A stretch of DNA of 64,000 bases from Mastacembelus armatus (Eukaryota; Chordata; Actinopteri; Synbranchiformes; Mastacembelidae), in contig NC_046634.1 in the NCBI RefSeq assembly GCF_900324485.2, forward strand, positions 3,117,501-3,181,500, written 5' to 3'. Numbering within the stretch: the stretch's first letter is position 1; each line of letters begins with the position of its first letter. The translations under genes and the position numbers were made by a program. Of the stretch, positions 1 to 11,058 are shown piece by piece. Under the pieces are notes generated by a model. The model had not been told where the DNA came from. It did no database searches and was given only the letters and a program-made list of their open reading frames with translations.

Positions 1-68
1 ATTAATTTGACAGATGACTACACAGACATGCGTGTACACACATTTTAATGTGTACAAACACACTACAG

Positions 69-2120
69 ATCACCAACTGGATGACTCAGATTGCAAAGGA
101 TCACCCTGATGTTGTGACCATTGTGGACTATGGGCAGACCTATGAGAAGAGGACTATAAGCTTGCTTAAGGTAATCTACATTTTTTACTGCTTATTTCAG
201 ATCATATTCAGGAGGTTTATGTTTTATGTTTGTTTGAATTTGTCTTCCAGATTGGCCTTAATAGTGAAGCCAAAAAAAAAGCTATCTGGATGGACTGTGG
301 TATACATGCAAGGGAGTGGATTGCTCCAGCCTTTTGTCAGTACTTTGTCAAGCAGGTAAGAGACATCTAGTAACTTAAAAAAACTATCAGTATCCTGCAT
401 GTCCTCCAATATATATAAGTTTTCAATTGTTCTCTCAAATCAGATCCTGCAAACATACAAAACAGACCCAAAAATGGAAAAGATGATGATGAACATGGAC
501 TTCTACGTCACTCCTGTGCTCAACGTGGACGGCTACATGTACTCGTGGCAGGACAACACAGTCAGTGGTCACATATATCAAATACCTTTTGTGGGGTTGT
601 GCTTTGGCTCCAAGCACTCAGGCCACTTATAAACAGGATATGAGAGAATGATTAAGTCTGCTGAGGCAGTGGCAGTTAAGTTAAAATGATCAGTGAAGTA
701 TTTCTGATTAGCAATATGCCCCGGATACTAAATCATCTCATTTTGTAAACAAGTTGAATGGAAAACCTCATATCAAACAGCTATCAAGGGCAGGATTTAA
801 TCCTGTACAGAAATGTCAAGAGCCCATTTTATTTATCTACTAAATTAATAGAATGATTAAAACCTTCTGATTTAACTGACTGACCATTTCGACTCTTTCA
901 GACTCGACTGTGGAGGAAGAACATGTCACCAGGACCTTCAGGGTGCAACTGTAACGGGACTGACCTCAACCGCAACTTCAACGCCAACTGGGGCAGTGAG
1001 TGTTGTGGCAGTTTCTCATTAAAGCTCAATATTACAGTGCCATGCTCTTTATACAACAGTTTGGTATTGCTGCTAAATTTGATTCACATTTTCCATCTTT
1101 TGCTGCATTCACAGCAATTGGAGTATCATTTGACTGCTGTTCTAATACCTTCTGTGGGAGCAGCCCCATATCTGAGACTGAGGCCCAGGCCGTGACCTAC
1201 TTCGTAGGAAGCAGGAAGGAAGACTTCCTGTGTTTCTTCACCATCCACTCCTATGGCCAGCTGCTCCTGGTTCCCTATGGACACCCCAATTTCACCGCCC
1301 CCAACTACAATGAGCTGGTATTTACTCCAAAAACAGTAATGCATGTTTCATGCCTGAGAGTAAACATGCCCCCTAATATTGCATTTCAGGATAAACAGTG
1401 TTCATATGTCCTTATGGCCTAATTATGATCATCACTGCATGCTTCTACATTAATAAAGAAAATATCCAACATATTCCCATTGAAACTGAGCTTATACAGA
1501 AGAAACTAGTAAATTAAGGAATCTGTGTGTAACTGAGATGTATAGATGATACTGTGAAGTTTTTCTTAAGGGAACTGAAAAATAGGTAAAAGTCAAACTA
1601 ATGCTAATGTCTGCTTCCTCAGATAGAGGTGGGTTTGGCTGCAGCAGATGAAATTAAAAAGGTTCATGGGACACACTACACTGTAGGGACCCCTCCAGAT
1701 GTATTGTGTAAGTAAATACATTCCTGCTGATCCACTGGATTTAATTTAACTGCCACTGAAAATGAATTGGTTATGTGAGTGGAACTGTAAATGATAGGAT
1801 TATTGGGTAGGTCACATAGGACAGCATAAATTTTGTAAACTCCTTTTACAGACGCCAACTCTGGCTCGTCCAGAGACTGGGCTCGGCAGCAGGGGATCCC
1901 CTTCAGCTACACCTTTGAGCTGAGAGATAATGGGACATTTGGCTTTGAGCTTCCTGAGGATCAGATTAAGCCGAGCTGTGAGGAGGCCTATGAAGGAGCC
2001 CTGTACATCATCACCTACGCCCACGATAAGACCTTCAGTGGTGCAATGAACACTGCGGCCACAGCCCTGTGGACCATGCTGTTAGCAGTGGGTGTCACCA
2101 CGAGCACCACCCTTATGTGA
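69..2120 (+). CDS. cpo: Carboxypeptidase O, copy A (5' end outside window)
   Basis: M14 zinc carboxypeptidase, expected to trim C-terminal residues, with CPO preferring acidic ones. Exons visible: 69-170, 251-355, 444-560, 902-995, 1115-1317, 1623-1707, 1852-2120; the signal-peptide exon and a 40-nt exon lie upstream of the window. The zinc ligands are present in HAREW (His69 and Glu72 in CPA numbering) and in TIHSY (His196). Arg127 (LWRK), Asn144-Arg145 (DLNRN), Tyr248 and catalytic Glu270 (TFELRD) are also present. SGSSRDW places Arg at position 255, the acidic-specificity residue typical of CPO. The C-terminus ends in a hydrophobic tail, as expected for a GPI signal. All splice phases match copies B and C. 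The donor after 560 is GTCAGT, slightly weak but shared by all copies. All visible catalytic and pocket residues are canonical, so this is the most CPO-like copy. Confidence 0.93.
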
Positions 2121-2501
2121 GGCGGAAGAAAATGCTCAAGGGGAACTGCCTAAAGCTACTTTGCTTTCAGATCTAGTTGTCTTATATATATGGCAGTAAT
2201 ATTTAGCTTTGAGCCAGTTTTAGAAACAAATCAAGTGTTTAACACAGTGAGGTTATCCTCATTTGAGGCAGAATGGTTTTTGTGTTTATAAGTTGTGACA
2301 ACAAACATGTAATGTATCTGTTCAAATCTTAATTATGCATTCTTGGTTGTATTTTTATATTATCAAACTGTTAAGTGTATAATGTTTACATCTTTTCCAT
2401 AAACTTCAGTGAATACCATATTCCAGGGGCAGCTGGTGCATTAGAATACAATCTGATCATAGCTGAATATCACAGTATATAGTCAACACATTCTCATACA
2501 G

Positions 2502-2507
2502 AATAAA
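2502..2507 (+). terminator. Polyadenylation signal of cpo copy A
   Basis: AATAAA lies about 380 bases after the stop codon and is followed by further overlapping AATAAA-like and T-rich sequence. The same signal occurs at the matching place in copies B and C. Confidence 0.6.
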
Positions 2508-2701
2508 ATAAATAAATAATATATATTATATTTTTCTTGTGTTCATGTGTGTCTTCTGAAGATTTGTGAAGTCCATTTCATTCCTTGTTTAAATCACTTT
2601 TTATTTAGATTTTTTTTCTTGAAATCTGAATAAAATCACAGTATATTGTACATTTCTAAAGGCATATTTGTAAACCAACCACTAATGGAAAGCATATCCA
2701 T

Positions 2702-3127
2702 CTATGAGAAGGAGGGAAGTTTCTCACTTAAACAGTCTGAAGGTTCAGTGTTTTTGTTTTTGAATAGGTCGAAGCCTTGTTGTCTCAGACAGGCCAAAGG
2801 CAAGAAGAGCTGTTCCTCAGGAGGAAACTTGTCCCAGCGTATCCACATCCAACCTGGGCAGGAGAGAACCACACATTCAACAGGTGGGTAGAAGTTCTTA
2901 TTCTTTGTTCCCCAGTTAAAACTCACATACCTTCATTTTTCTCAGGTTCCAGGTTCTCCGGCTCTCCTGACTGCTCCCTGTCCAGGTGTCCTTGAATGAA
3001 TATGGTAACATAGTGGTACTGCTCCTCCAGTTTGATGGAGTTCACCACTGAGGCAAAGCTGACGTCCACCAAACGCACCCCTGCTTCCTCCAGCACCTCT
3101 CTGCGAGCACATTCTTCCCATGTCTCT
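2702..3127 (-). pseudogene. nudt15: NUDT15-like remnant, exons 2 and 3 only (unit 1)
   Basis: On the minus strand, exon 2 (3127-2931) and exon 3 (2853-2702) encode the C-terminal two thirds of a NUDT15 (MTH2-type nucleotide diphosphatase) protein. Exon 2 carries most of the Nudix box ([17 protein letters not shown]) and the NUDT15 signatures FASVVNS and YHYVTIFI. Exon 3 carries a tryptophan-rich start and the [10 protein letters not shown] segment. Splice sites and phases (2, then 1) are intact and the frame ends at a proper stop. Exon 1, with the start codon and the first glycine of the Nudix box, was not found in the 500 bases upstream. It could be a pseudogene or a 3' part spliced to another first exon. 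An identical copy sits in unit 2. Confidence 0.8.
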
Positions 3128-3309
3128 CTTTTGGTTACAGTGAATGAGACATCAGGTATTTCTTGCACCATTTACATTTGATGGTAAATATGCATTATTA
3201 GAAACATGTTGAGATTATTGGCCATCAGCTCCTGCAATAGCTCGTCTTTGAGAAAACTGTCCTCAATAATCTCATAGGTTTTACCCATCCTCAGCCTCAT
3301 ACACCCTAC

Positions 3310-4572
3310 TGCACAATGTGCGTACTCTCTGTTCTTTCTATATTCTGTTTTAAAACAAAAATTTGTTGTTTTTCGTTTTTGCCGTTGTCAAAATGAAATC
3401 GGAGTAACAACAAAACAGAAAAACAAATCTGATTTTGTTGTTTCGTGTTCCGGTTTTGATCAGAGCTGGAAGTTTCCTATCTAGAAGAAAAAAGTGGCGG
3501 CAATTTGACGGATCAAGGTGAGAAAATTGCTGTTTTTCTGTCTCTTCCTGTCAAAGAAGACGATATGACAGTTGACAAGCTTGGACTGATATTCCAGGTA
3601 TTGTACTTCTCTGTAAAGTTTTAAAACACAACAATGATGTAAATTTCAAAGAAAACTAAAGTGGATATTTAGCTTTGGAGTTAGCCTGTTGCTAACGCTA
3701 AATAGAAATAGGATGTGAACATATTCCATCGATTTCATTATTTATGTTAAGTCTGTGTAAAATTGTTGTATCAGAAATTTGCTATGTAGTAAATTGTTGC
3801 TGTAAAATAAGAAAATAATATGTATAAAAATGTAATAAGTAATTATAAATTTAAAATCAAATTGCAAAGTGCATATGTGGCATTGGGGGGTCTTCCGTAT
3901 GTTTCCCAGGGTATAATGCACATGGTGGTTTTCTCCAGTGTTGCATTAAGTTACAGTATTAACATTTTCACCCCAGGGGTCTGTGCGGGACAAAAAAGGA
4001 AGAGACGAAGGTACCAAAGTGCTATAAGAGCCACCGACTTTGGCAGCAAAGTACATCCTGTGTTTGGACTTCATGTGTTGAATGTGGTGGGCAGTATCTT
4101 TTACTAATATTTTTAATAATATTTCTCAATTTGTTTACAAGTTTGACATGTTTTTAAATTACTTTATAATATTGCTTAAGTACAGTATTTTGCTATTATG
4201 GTTTTATTGTTAGATAGTTATTTTCAGTGTGAGTTATTAAGTTGTTAAACTAATGTACTTTAATCAAATACCTAGAAATGATCTGTATGGGTCTCTTCAA
4301 AACAGGTCACAAAATGCTTCACCACACTATACAATTAGGTAGTACACATCAATAAGATATTGTACAAGTAATCACATTTAAGTGTCATAAATAAAATGTA
4401 ACACATTCATTTATTTACATTTTATTAAACCAATAAATAGATCACTGCACTACAAGAATCAACCAGCAACATATTTTAAAAATGGCCATAAAAATATCTT
4501 GTATAATGCTGATATTTACGAGTATTTACATGTTTCTTTTCGTTTTAAAACGGAGAGTACACGGATTGTGCA
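3310..4572. mobile_element. Possible non-autonomous DNA transposon with terminal inverted repeats
   Basis: The left end begins TGCACAATGTGCGTACTCTC, and the right end read on the minus strand begins TGCACAATCCGTGTACTCTC. Both continue into a TTTTAAAAC stretch, 39 bases in on the left and closer on the right. The span is about 1.26 kb, AT-rich, with no long reading frame and internal self-complementary A/T stretches near 3350-3440. I could not find a matching target-site duplication next to the ends, so the family is unassigned. The two ends could also be a chance or local inverted repeat. In unit 2 the left end and body survive (11241-12460) but the right end has been replaced. Confidence 0.4.
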
Positions 4573-4911
4573 CTTAGACACACATTCAGCAGGATAATAA
4601 CAGATTCAACATGACTTAATCACAATTTCCAAAAAGAAAGGCTATAAAATGAAGTTTTATTACAGGTTTTAAGGAAAACTGAGTGCAGATAGATCGGTTT
4701 GGATAAAACACTGTCAGGGCTAGTCTGGTCATATGTTATATGCCACACTAAAAAGAAAGGTTTTTTAGCTTGGACTAGCAGGTATTAACAGGTATTATAC
4801 CTGAAATAGTGTAAAGCCTAAAGCAAATCATTAGGTTATTTTAAATGATGGGTTATAGGTGCACCCTCTTGACACTTAAAAACGTTTTGGCTGGCTGGAT
4901 GAACAGGTTGT

Positions 4912-4926
4912 GCTGCCATCTAGTGA
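4912..4926 (-). promoter_or_regulatory. CTCF-like motif, unit 1
   Basis: The minus strand reads TCACTAGATGGCAGCA, close to the CTCF core CCASYAGRKGGCRS. The same site is kept in unit 2. This is a motif match only; occupancy is not shown by sequence. Confidence 0.3.
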
Positions 4927-5094
4927 TAGCAGACCTACAGTGCAGGCAGTATTATGAAGCCCATTAATTGGGCTTTGTGTCAGAGTAGCAGAGATCCCAC
5001 CAACATATAATAAAGCACTTAGCCTGGTAATTTCAGACCTTTAGTCATTATTGCATATTAGACTATTAAACTCCTGACTACTGAAGCAACCTAC

Positions 5095-5230
5095 AACCAT
5101 CATCACAGTCAGGAAATGGTGACCTGAGGTGCTGTTTCCCTAACAACAAACTTTGGATCACTAGTGACATCAAGGCAATCCTTAACAAGAAACAAGAGGC
5201 ATTTAAAGATGGAGACAGAAATATCACATT
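5095..5230 (+). mobile_element. LINE ORF2 fragment (unit 1)
   Basis: At 5133-5219 the plus strand encodes a 29-codon piece reading PNNKLWITSDIKAILNKK then QEAFKDGDR. This is typical of the linker between endonuclease and reverse transcriptase in fish L2/Rex1/CR1-type LINEs. Nothing else of that element is recognisable nearby, so it is an old, heavily truncated relic. The clade call is tentative. A copy is at 13180-13315. Confidence 0.6.
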
Positions 5231-5322
5231 TCACATTTTAAGGGTGAAATTAAGGGTACATTGTCTAAAGGGTTTGCATATGAAGCTGTTTGAAAACCAA
5301 GACAGCAATTATAAAACACTGT

Positions 5323-5873
5323 AATTTGGCAACTCATTTGGAACGGGTGGAGGAAAGTGTCAGGTGTGATGTGTGACAAAAGAGTATAAGCAAGAATGAA
5401 AGGAAAGGTGGACAAGACAGTGGTGAGAGCAGCAATGTTGTCTGGTTTAGAGACAGTGGCACTGAGACAAAGACAGGAGGCAGAGCTGGAGGTAGCAGAG
5501 CTGAAGATGTTGAGGTTCTCTCTGGGACTGATGAGGATGGATAGGATCAGGAATGAGGACATCAGAGGGACAGCTCATGTTAGATGTTTTGGAGAAAAAG
5601 CCAGGGAAGCCAGATTGAGATGGTTTGGACATGTTCAGAGGAGGGACAGTGAATACATTGGTAAAAGGATGCTGAGGTTAGAGCTGCCAGGAAGGAGGTC
5701 TAGAGGAAGACCAAAGAGGAGGTTCTTGGATGTAGAGAAGGAGGACATGAGGATAGTTGGTGTGGGTGAGGAGGATACAGAGGATAGGGTTAAATGGAGG
5801 CAGATGATTCGCTGTGGAGACCCCTGAAGGGAGCAGCCCAAAGGAGAAGAAGAATTAATTTGGCAACTCATTT
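5323..5873 (+). mobile_element. 5'-truncated non-LTR retrotransposon tail with target-site duplication (unit 1)
   Basis: The 17-base sequence AATTTGGCAACTCATTT occurs at 5323-5339 and again at 5857-5873, bracketing about 517 bases. The insert encodes the C-terminal end of a non-LTR reverse transcriptase on the plus strand (stop at about 5825-5827), with the common fish signature LRWFGHVQRRDSEYIGKRML and a terminal IRCGDP. It ends in a GAAGAAGAA tail. The structure is a textbook 5'-truncated target-primed insertion; the RTE/Expander-like assignment is tentative. The open frame suggests modest age. The same insertion with the same duplication is in unit 2, so it predates that duplication. Confidence 0.85.
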
Positions 5874-7001
5874 ATCATTGATTTCTTAACACTAAAGTAA
5901 TTTAATTTCAGTTGATGGCAGTTTTTATGTTGACTGAGTGGTGCCTGCGTTGTCCTGGGTAAAACCTCCCTTCATTGACTGGAGTCAACACCTGGATTGT
6001 TAGCATGAGCCGCCATGGGTGAAAAGTGAAGAGCAGCAAAATAAACCGATGTATTATGTCACAGATGGTCTTTGTGAGCTTCACTGTAGAAACATTACAC
6101 AATTTAGCACCAAAACAATACAAAAATGGGATCTAAAGAGCTCAACTATTCCTATATTCCTTTTGTTAAACTCAATTACATGCAGTACTTGCATTTATGA
6201 CCAAGTCCTATGTGGACCTTTGTTCTTTTTCATTAGTCTAGCCTCATGATAATTCCTTTCCCTATCTGTGACGTAACTTGGCTCAGATAATCTTCTCCAT
6301 ATTACATTGTATTATAACTCCCTGTTACCCTGTGTAGATGAACATGGTGCAGTTACTCTCAGACAAGGGTGTTGGTTACAGTTCAATCTATACAATTACA
6401 GAAAGCCTTACAAAGACTAAAGCAATCCAGGGTGGGCTAAGGAAACCACTGAAGCAATGATAACTAAGATATAATTAACTGAAGACATGAGTTCACTGCA
6501 TAACAGAACTTAACGGATCAAAAACAAATGTCACTTGCACTCTGTTATTTCTTGACTATGATCAGCACTGATGTCACAACAACAGTTCGATCCACCACTA
6601 ATAGTCTTATAAAATTTGAACCTTGGAGAAAATAGTAGGCTGGTGAATGAAAAGGTTAGCAGTTAAATGCAAAGGTGACAATGGAAAGTGAAGTAAGCAG
6701 CTGACAGCAGTTAAGAAAGAAGCTTACATAGCAATTCTTTATAAATAGCATGTGTCTCAGGTCTAATTTTTATTGCTATGGTTTTATCAGTTGGTCGTCA
6801 TCTGACCCTGAAGAATCCAAGAAGATTACAGTAACTAAAGCATCGCCAATTTGTTTCCATTCTAAAGGATGTAAAGAAATTATGGCTCTTAGCTCAGATG
6901 AAACATTAACCAACACACGTACAGCCTGTGTGCTTTCCATGGTGTGTGGCTGAGGCAAAGGTGTATCTTTATCTGATGGATGTCTTCTATAAAGTCTTTC
7001 C
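5874..7001. other. Intergenic DNA upstream of cpo copy B
   Basis: About 1.1 kb of AT-rich DNA lies between the LINE insertion and the cpo B first exon. I see no gene in it. TATAAATA at 6740-6747 and TATAAAG at 6988-6994 are possible TATA boxes. The second is only about 30 bases before the ATG, which would leave almost no leader. Copy C has lost both by substitution or deletion. Confidence 0.5.
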
Positions 7002-7009
7002 TGACGTCA
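7002..7009. promoter_or_regulatory. Palindromic CRE just upstream of cpo copy B
   Basis: TGACGTCA, the full cAMP-response palindrome, lies 15 bases before the ATG of copy B. The same eight bases at the same distance precede copy C (14785-14792), within a block kept by both copies. Function is inferred from the motif only. Confidence 0.4.
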
Positions 7010-7024
7010 GTGAAGTTTCAAACA

Positions 7025-10000
7025 ATGAGTTTATTTCACAAAGTGACAATGCTGATCTTTGGGGGACTGAACTTTGCGTTGCTGCTCTCAGCAGTGGGAG
7101 CAGCAGTGGGAGAGAGGTGAGTGTCATTCATGAAACAATTTACTGATGACTTTTTGTATTTCATGGTATACAAATTCATACTGATACTTTATTGGAGTTG
7201 AATATTTCCGATTTTTGAAAACAAAACAGTAAAAATACAAAGGTATCCTTAGCAAACTACAAAAAGCAAATTTATTCATAATGCAAAATGATTATGACAT
7301 CACTGTATGTTTTTTATATTATTTAAAGTCAAAATAATTATTTGACTATTTATAACTTAAAATGTTAAATTAATTACCAGCTATGTTATTAGCAGCAGCA
7401 ATTTTAATATTTTATTATTTAGGTCAGTTTTAGGCAAATTGCTAATTAACACAGTAGCTCTATGGTAAACTAGGAAAACCATCTCCTAACGATGGGAAAT
7501 TGCTTCCCATGTGTCTCATGGATTTCCCATGTGTGTGTTTGTGTGCAACAGAGTGGAGTATGACTACTACAAATACCATCCCATGCCTGAGGTAAGAACG
7601 CCTGATCACTGATCACACACATTAATTTGACAGATGACTACACAGACATGCGTGTACACACATTTTAATGTGTACAAACACACTACAGATCACCAACTGG
7701 ATGACTCAGATTGCAAAGGATCACCCTGATGTTGTGACCATTGTGGACTATGGGCAGACCTATGAGAAGAGGACTATAAGCTTGCTTAAGGTAATCTACA
7801 TTTTTTACTGCTTATTTCAGATCATATTCAGGAGGTTTATGTTTTATGTTTGTTTGAATTTGTCTTCCAGATTGGCCTTAATAGTGAAGCCAAAAAAAAA
7901 GCTATCTGGATGGACTGTGGTATACATGCAAGGGAGTGGATTGCTCCAGCCTTTTGTCAGTACTTTGTCAAGCAGGTAAGAGACATCTAGTAACTTAAAA
8001 AAACTATCAGTATCCTGCATGTCCTCCAATATATATAAGTTTTCAATTGTTCTCTCAAATCAGATCCTGCAAACATACAAAACAGACCCAAAAATGGAAA
8101 AGATGATGATGAACATGGACTTCTACGTCACTCCTGTGCTCAACGTGGACGGCTACATGTACTCGTGGCAGGACAACACAGTCAGTGGTCACATATATCA
8201 AATACCTTTTGTGGGGTTGTGCTTTGGCTCCAAGCACTCAGGCCACTTATAAACAGGATATGAGAGAATGATTAAGTCTGCTGAGGCAGTGGCAGTTAAG
8301 TTAAAATGATCAGTGAAGTATTTCTGATTAGCAATATGCCCCGGATACTAAATCATCTCATTTTGTAAACAAGTTGAATGGAAAACCTCATATCAAACAG
8401 CTATCAAGGGCAGGATTTAACCCTGTACAGAAATGTCAAGAGCCCATTTTATTTATCTACTAAATTAATAGAATGATTAAAACCTTCTGATTTAACTGAC
8501 TGACCATTTCGACCCTTTCAGACTCGACTGTGGAGGAAAAACATGTCACCAGGACCTTCAGGGTGCGACTGTAACGGGACTGACATCAATGCCAACTTCA
8601 ACGCCAACTGGGGCAGTGAGTGTTGTGGCAGTTTCTCATTAAAGCTCAGTATTACAGTGCCATAGAAGCAGATTTGTCTGTCCCAAATCAGATATACTGG
8701 ATCTAAGATTTTTCCCAGCTATTCCTCAGACATTCTTTGCATTCTTTGTTTCAAAACTTGGGGGATACACAAGAAACATAAAACTGGATACATTCCTCTT
8801 AGCAGATAACTTCATCATAGCAGGTTGTAAGGTGTCGACGTCCTGGTGTGGTATTGCTGCTAAATTTGATTCACATTTTTCATCTTTTGCTGCATTCACA
8901 GCAATTGGAATATCATTTGACTGCTGTACTGTTGCCTTCTGTGGGAGCAGCCCCATATCTGAGACTGAGACCCAGGCCGTGACCTACTTCGTAGGAAGCA
9001 GGAAGGAAGACTTCCTGTGTTTCCTCACCATCCACTCCTTTAGCCAGATGCTCCTGGTTCCCTATGGACACCCCAATTTCACCGCCCCCAACTACAATGA
9101 GCTGGTATTTACTCCAAAAACAGTAATGCATGTTTCATGCCTGAGAGTAAACATGCCCCCTAATATTGCATTTCAGGATAAACAGTGTTCATACGTCCTT
9201 ATGGCCTAATTATGATCATCACTGCATGCTTCTACATTAATAAAGAAAATATCCAACATATTCCCATAGAAACTGAGCTTATACAGAAAAAAATAGTAAA
9301 TGGAGGAATCTGTGTGTAACACTTAAGTAAACAGTGTTAATAGCATGTCAAATATTTTTGTTTGTTTACAGTCATTTTCTGATTAAGACATAGCTGAGAT
9401 TCATGTAGAGCCAGGGTGGTTTCAACTTTAGTTTTTACTGAAGACTCAGTTTTTTCTGTATAGATGAAACAATGTGCTGATACTGTGAAGTTTTTCTTAA
9501 GGGAACTGAAAAATAGGTAAAAGTCAAACTAATGCTAATGTCTGCTTCCTCAGATAGAGGTGGGTTTGGCTGCAGCAGATGAAATTAAAAAGGTTCATGG
9601 GACACACTACACTGTAGGGACCCCTCCAGATGTATTGTGTAAGTAAATACATTCCTGCTGATCCACTGGATTTAATTTAACTGCCACTGAAAATGAATTG
9701 GTTATGTGAGTGGAACTGTAAATGATAGGATTATTGGGTAGGTCACATAGGACAGCATAAATTTTGTAAACTCCTTTTACAGACGCCAACTCTGGCTCGT
9801 CCAGAGACTGGGCTCGGCAGCAGGGGATCCCCTTCAGCTACACCTTTGAGCTGAGAGATAATGGGACATTTGGCTTTGAGCTTCCTGAGGATCAGATTAA
9901 GCCGAGCTGTGAGGAGGCCTATGAAGGAGCCCTGTACATCATCACCTACGCCCACGATAAGACCTTCAGTGGTGCAATGAACACTGCGGCCACAGCCCTG

Positions 10001-10051
10001 TGGACCATGCTGTTAGCAGTGGGTGTCACCACGAGCACCACCCTTATGTGA
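7025..10051 (+). CDS. cpo: Carboxypeptidase O, copy B (substrate-pocket Arg145 replaced)
   Basis: Complete gene of 368 residues. Exons: 7025-7116, 7552-7591, 7689-7790, 7871-7975, 8064-8180, 8522-8615, 8902-9104, 9554-9638, 9783-10051. The ATG opens a signal peptide ([14 protein letters not shown], hydrophobic to about residue 25). The mature chain starts without the roughly 90-residue propeptide of CPA/CPB, as known for CPO. Zinc ligands His97, Glu100 and His228 and catalytic Glu302 are present, and Arg287 (Arg255 in CPA numbering) keeps acidic specificity. Oddly, the DLNRN motif is DINAN, so Arg145, which grips the substrate C-terminal carboxylate, is Ala176. Tyr198 is also Phe230. The frame is intact throughout. 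It may be a weak enzyme, a pseudoenzyme, or altered in specificity. A hydrophobic C-terminal tail suggests GPI anchoring. Confidence 0.93.
8664..8849. other. Unit-2-specific replacement in cpo copy B intron 6
   Basis: About 186 bases replace roughly 20 bases found at this place in copies A and C. Flanking intron sequence matches on both sides, so the intron still has its normal splice sites. I do not recognise the inserted sequence. A second extra stretch of about 150 bases is in intron 7 near 9320-9475. Confidence 0.6.
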
Positions 10052-10432
10052 GGCGGAAGAAAATGCTCAAGAGGAACTGCCTAAAGCTACTTTGCTTTCA
10101 GATCTAGTTGTCTTATATATATGGCAGTAATATTTAGCTTTGAGCCAGTTTTAGAAACAAATCAAGTGTTTAACACAGTGAGGTTATCCTCATTTGAGGC
10201 AGAATGGTTTTTGTGTTTATAAGTTGTGACAACAAACATGTAATGTATCTGTTCAAATCTTAATTATGCATTCTTGGTTGTATTTTTATATTATCAAACT
10301 GTTAAGTGTATAATGTTTACATCTTTTCCATAAACTTCAGTGAATACCATATTCCAGGGGCAGCTGGTGCATTAGAATACAATCTGATCATAGCTGAATA
10401 TCACAGTATATAGTCAACACATTCTCATACAG

Positions 10433-10438
10433 AATAAA
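10433..10438 (+). terminator. Polyadenylation signal of cpo copy B
   Basis: AATAAA lies about 380 bases past the stop, at the place matching copy A. Confidence 0.6.
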
Positions 10439-10632
10439 ATAAATAAATAATATATATTATATTTTTCTTGTGTTCATGTGTGTCTTCTGAAGATTTGTGA
10501 AGTCCATTTCATTCCTTGTTTAAATCACTTTTTATTTAGATTTTTTTTCTTGAAATCTGAATAAAATCACAGTATATTGTACATTTCTAAAGGCATATTT
10601 GTAAACCAACCACTAATGGAAAGCATATCCAT

Positions 10633-11058
10633 CTATGAGAAGGAGGGAAGTTTCTCACTTAAACAGTCTGAAGGTTCAGTGTTTTTGTTTTTGAATAGGT
10701 CGAAGCCTTGTTGTCTCAGACAGGCCAAAGGCAAGAAGAGCTGTTCCTCAGGAGGAAACTTGTCCCAGCGTATCCACATCCAACCTGGGCAGGAGAGAAC
10801 CACACATTCAACAGGTGGGTAGAAGTTCTTATTCTTTGTTCCCCAGTTAAAACTCACATACCTTCATTTTTCTCAGGTTCCAGGTTCTCCGGCTCTCCTG
10901 ACTGCTCCCTGTCCAGGTGTCCTTGAATGAATATGGTAACATAGTGGTACTGCTCCTCCAGTTTGATGGAGTTCACCACTGAGGCAAAGCTGACGTCCAC
11001 CAAACGCACCCCTGCTTCCTCCAGCACCTCTCTGCGAGCACATTCTTCCCATGTCTCT
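10633..11058 (-). pseudogene. nudt15: NUDT15-like remnant, exons 2 and 3 only (unit 2)
   Basis: Duplicate of the remnant at 2702-3127, with the same protein in exon 2 (11058-10862) and exon 3 (10784-10633) and again no first exon upstream. The lack of coding differences between the two remnants fits either very recent duplication or sequence homogenisation, and says little about selection. Confidence 0.8.

Noticed and set aside
3300-4585. Assigning the inverted-repeat segment to hAT, Tc1 or PIF/Harbinger
   Set aside because: No 8-base, TA or TWA duplication matches at both ends and no transposase is present.
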